Source of the DNA: Ectocarpus siliculosus
Taxonomy: Eukaryota > Sar > Phaeophyceae > Ectocarpales > Ectocarpaceae
Length of the DNA stretch: 10,441 nt
Assembly (NCBI GenBank): GCA_000310025.1
Contig: FN649742.1
Coordinates: forward strand, 3,708,864-3,719,304
Reading direction: 5' to 3'
The notes under the pieces were generated by a model. That model was not told where the DNA came from. It did no database searches and saw nothing but the letters and a program-made list of their open reading frames with translations. Made by a program: the position numbers and the translations under genes. Below, piece after piece: positions 7,440 to 10,441 of the stretch. Positions within the stretch are counted from its first letter, which is position 1. The number at the start of each line of letters is the position of its first letter.

Positions 7440-7500
7440 CATGGGTGCACTGCACTGCCACTGTACAACGAGACCCAGCTAGTTCGTGTCTGCCGCAGGT
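6709..7500. promoter_or_regulatory. 5' flank and probable promoter region of the PsbP-domain gene
   Basis: On the minus strand this lies directly upstream of the start codon (context GGCATCATGAAAAGG). It includes an A run at 6842-6852 and the AG tract at 7391-7437, about 680 bases upstream. No TATA or initiator element can be assigned from sequence alone. Confidence 0.4.
7391..7437 (+). repeat. AG microsatellite, 47 bases
   Basis: Uninterrupted AG dinucleotides, extended on the left by imperfect GAGA units. On the minus strand it encodes the Ser-Leu run seen in two frames. Confidence 0.97.
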
Positions 7501-7858
7501 TTTTCTTCTCCCCTGCATGGAGCGAAGAGCGAAGGAAATTGGGTTCCCATCTGGACTACAACCTACCAAGGTGTCCATATCTGCATGCATGCGTTCCACG
7601 CCTCTTTACACATACGTTGCTACCGCTGCTTGCCACGGATCATGAGGAAAGAAATCTGTCCTTGTGGTAAGCTTCACGAGCGCATACAGTTGGGCAAGGG
7701 AGGAGAGACGAGAACCGTGCGTGCTGTCGGAATTGGCGTCGCCTTAAGCATCCGAGCTTCGTTGCTGTTTAACTTTGCTGTTTCACTTTTCAATCCCGGG
7801 TGTACAATGAACAATAGTATTTGTGAGTCGGGAATCCATCTGTCCTCGTTTTTTCATC

Positions 7859-7897
7859 GTCTCTGCTGTTGTGCCCGACAAGGCACACAGCAGAGAC
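7859..7897 (+). repeat. Long hairpin, 16-bp stem, 6-base loop
   Basis: The left arm GTCTCTGCTGTTGTGCC (7859-7875) pairs with the right arm GGCACACAGCAGAGAC (7882-7897), with a single bulged T. Confidence 0.85.
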
Positions 7898-7933
7898 CCA
7901 AGAGACACACGCACAGCAGCCAAAGGGTCTGTT

Positions 7934-7949
7934 CTGCTGTGCACAGCAG
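7934..7949. repeat. Perfect 16-bp palindrome
   Basis: CTGCTGTGCACAGCAG reads the same on both strands. The half-site GCACAGCAG also occurs at 7911-7919, and CACAGCAG is part of the hairpin arm just upstream. Confidence 0.9.
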
Positions 7950-9786
7950 GCGTTCCGTGCGACGGGCACGTCACGACGTCTCGGAAACGGTGTCCGAATG
8001 GATGTGCTTCTTTTGGAAGTCTTTTGTCTCTTGCCGGATTTTGTTGGTATCGTTTCACAAACCAAGTAACTATGTAGGTAAAGAGCACAGCGACGATTTT
8101 GGCAATTTGGCAAACCACATCAGCAACCGTAGTTTCGCTGCTGCTGCCGCAACCGCATTCCACAAAAAAGCAGCCCATTTTGTACACGGAAAATGAGCGG
8201 CCGGTGTTGGTGTTTTAGAGTCTAGTGCAAATACACATGCATCCAACGGGATCTTTGTCTGTGTGCCTGTACAGCAGTACCTCGCCCGTTGGTCTTGGTC
8301 TCTTGGTTGCCAACGTTTAAAAGGGAATAGATTTCTATGATAGAGATGGATTCGTTGTGTCATACTAAGAAAAATAAAGAAAAAGGGAATAGATTGTCTT
8401 CTCTTTTGGACCAGTGGCGTTCAGTATTTTTTCTCTCGCCGCAACAAACCCCCGTGTGTTTTGTGTTGTTCACAGCAGTGCTCGCCTAGTGGGTGGCTCG
8501 CGCATAATCTGGGAAAGAAACTGCTGTAGAATTGGGGATGGAAGGATTGATTGTATCCGTGGTTTTATTTTAGTTCATTGCGGTAGCGTAGGTTTCAAGG
8601 TTCAGACCTGTGTGTCTGTGTGTTCGGCTCCAACTCTTGCGGCTGGAAACCGCTGCTGCATCAGCCCCCATATCGAAAGGTCGTGTAGCATACGAAGACA
8701 CACACACATTGTCCCCTCGTGTAGAAACAGGTCTACAATGGTTGAGGTATGATCCGCATCAGTGAGCCGTACATCCGTATCCTTCAAGAGAGGGAAGAAT
8801 CGCTGAGCTTCCACGAACAGTCAGTCCGTCCCATGCGATGGACATGCGGCTCGGAATTGACCTTACCTGCGAACGTTCGGGATGATCGTGATTTCGTCAG
8901 TGCCGGGAGGTGGCGGACGTTGAACCGCGTTCAAGGAACACTTCATGCTTGTCCGCCGTATTTTTCACACCCCTCTTCTGTAACCCATGCACACCGTTGA
9001 CATGAGTTAAGTTCAGAACACTCCTTTTTTTTACTAAACCCGTGTCGTCGTATTCTCAACAAGGGCATCTCAACTCAACCTCAACAGGGGACACTTGCCG
9101 CCGCTACTGCTGCTGCTGCTGGCTGCATGATGCGTGTGTGACGTGGTTGCACCCACAATCGACTCCATCATCCACCTTTGCAACCATCTTTTATGTCTGT
9201 TGCCACGACACAACAGCACCCCGGTACACAAGATGACTACCAATGTGTCGTGCTGATCCTGTTCCCCGCTGGGGAGGTGCCGTTACTGTTTAATGTTGCT
9301 GGAGGATCAGTACAAGCACGGGTAGGCAAGGTAAAAATGACACTACATGACCCATCACGAATTTCGCTCAGGACTACTATAATATGTATGATTGACATGC
9401 GTACGTGTGAACTTGTCTCGTGTTTGTGCATGACAAATAGAACGACAGCCTCGTACTGCCTGTATGCATGTATTGTAGACACGGGGCCGAATGCGTCAAG
9501 AGCGGCAGTATCTTTGAGGGTCTGGCAAGAAGACGACCCGGGATATATATCAGCATCAAAAGAGGTCTCGGTGTAATGGCGATCGATTTTCACTATCTCT
9601 TGGCGTGGTGTCGGCAGCCAAGAATGTTTATTTTCGTGGCCATCCCTTTTGCTCACCGCCCCTACCCATACGGTCCTTGCCTCTCTTAATATTAGTAAGA
9701 TCTTCGATTCTCAGGCGCACATTGTAGTTTTCCTGGGGAACCCACCTCCAGTGTTGTTGCACGCGACGAGGATAAACCAACCTCAT

Positions 9787-9808
9787 GGTGGTAACTAATT
9801 CTACCACC
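9787..9808. repeat. Short hairpin, 7-bp arms
   Basis: GGTGGTA and TACCACC flank an 8-base loop. A terminator or binding-site role cannot be told from sequence. Confidence 0.6.
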
Positions 9809-10154
9809 TTGTCGCGGAGGCGACCGTTCGACTCTGTCCGAAGAATTGGTTGGCAGCAAGACACAGCAGCAGTCCTTTCACACATTATTGTTTTGCATCC
9901 CGGTTTTATACCCTGATCCTACCCCTGATTTCCCCAAAACCCTACCCAAACACCACGCGGGTGATATGAGGAGCAGTACCAGTGCGCCGTCCGTGGACAT
10001 AGATGCTAAGTTGGCGTGCACCGGACAAGTGCCACGGCAAGGGTAAGGGTGGTATCGTCGGACTACGGAGTCAGCCGAGTAAGCCCTGGTGCTGACGAGA
10101 TCCCTCGTGGCACAGCAGTCAGGTTTTCTTGGCCCCCTTCACCCTGTGACCCAC

Positions 10155-10310
10155 GGGGGGGGGGGGGGGGGACCCTAATGTTTTTCTTGCCTTGGGCGGT
10201 TAAACCGTTGACGGCGCGTCCCCAAAAAGGGGGGGGGGGGGGGGGCTTTACATTTGGGACCACGGCCTCCCTTTGAAATTGAAACACCCGCTACCCCGAC
10301 CCCCCCCCCC
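10155..10310 (+). repeat. Cluster of two 17-base G runs and one 11-base C run
   Basis: G at 10155-10171 and 10229-10245, C at 10300-10310. The two G runs are preceded by similar CCCACG and CCCCAAAAA sequence. Confidence 0.9.
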
Positions 10311-10441
10311 GATTTTTATCAAGTACAATAAAGGGTGCCGAGGTACTCATGTACATGGGGTACGGATGGTTGGAGTCCATGTTCCGGGGGTTGTTGGCCG
10401 GGCCATTGCGAATCTTCCTGTTCCCCTCTTTCCTCTTGCTT

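Larger units (their letters stand above)
7501..10441. other. Intergenic DNA without a supported gene
   Basis: About 2.9 kb with only chance-looking open frames of up to 236 codons and no recognisable domain. It holds the 7859-7949 hairpin and palindrome cluster, a spaced 15-bp direct repeat (8319-8333 and 8381-8395, AAAAGGGAATAGATT), a 7-bp-arm hairpin at 9787-9808, weak exon-like islands near 8733-8946, 9240-9333 and 9966-10042, and three G/C runs near the right end. Confidence 0.55.

Noticed and set aside
6835-7599. 254-codon minus-strand open frame upstream of the gene
   Set aside because: It is held open by the AG microsatellite (Ser-Leu repeats) and ends in a poly-Phe run; composition is low-complexity and no domain is seen.
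7486-8196. 236-codon plus-strand open frame
   Set aside because: Composition looks random (Cys, His, Ser, Arg rich), it crosses the hairpin and palindrome cluster, and no motif is recognisable.
9628-9885. Minus-strand 85-codon frame with RLRDKVVELVTTMRLVYPRR
   Set aside because: It looks somewhat protein-like, but codons are A/T-ending unlike the PsbP exons, no clean splice sites bound it and no family is recognised.
9930-9957. CCCCAAAACCCTACCCAAAC, resembling degenerate telomere repeats
   Set aside because: There is only one irregular stretch and no tandem period; it is not enough for an interstitial telomere.

Overview
The window looks like nuclear DNA of an intron-rich photosynthetic stramenopile, most likely a brown alga (Ectocarpus-like). 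The evidence is one split nuclear gene for a chloroplast protein. It begins with a signal peptide ending in an A-F junction, the entry signal of complex red-lineage plastids, and it has six introns of roughly 0.3 to 1.8 kb. G/C homopolymers, GCC and AG microsatellites and long gene-poor spacers fit that kind of genome. The species assignment is an inference; no database was searched.

The one gene I can reconstruct runs on the minus strand from 6708 down to about 393. Seven exons (6708-6551, 4757-4652, 3445-3370, 2793-2660, 1948-1866, 1543-1498, 532-393) join with matching phases at all six introns. They encode a PsbP-domain protein of the thylakoid lumen. Exon 1 carries the secretory signal, transit peptide and twin arginine. 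Exon 2 carries the hydrophobic Tat core and A-S-A cleavage site. Exons 3 to 7 carry the PsbP fold. None of the exons is obvious from long open frames, because each lies inside a short frame and several lie under longer antisense frames. Intron 5 has a GC donor. The last exon contains the expected PsbP C-terminus spread over three reading frames, so the copy is either decaying or the sequence has two base errors there.

The introns hold most of the other structure: two related repeat pairs in introns 2 and 3, a 58-bp tandem duplication in intron 1, a 22-bp tandem duplication and a GCC tract in intron 6, and a few weak coding-like islands. The left end (1-392) is 3' flank with simple repeats. 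The right third (6709-10441) is 5' flank and intergenic DNA. It holds a 47-base AG tract, a hairpin and palindrome cluster, three G/C runs near the right end and a few weak exon-like stretches, but no gene I can support with confidence.
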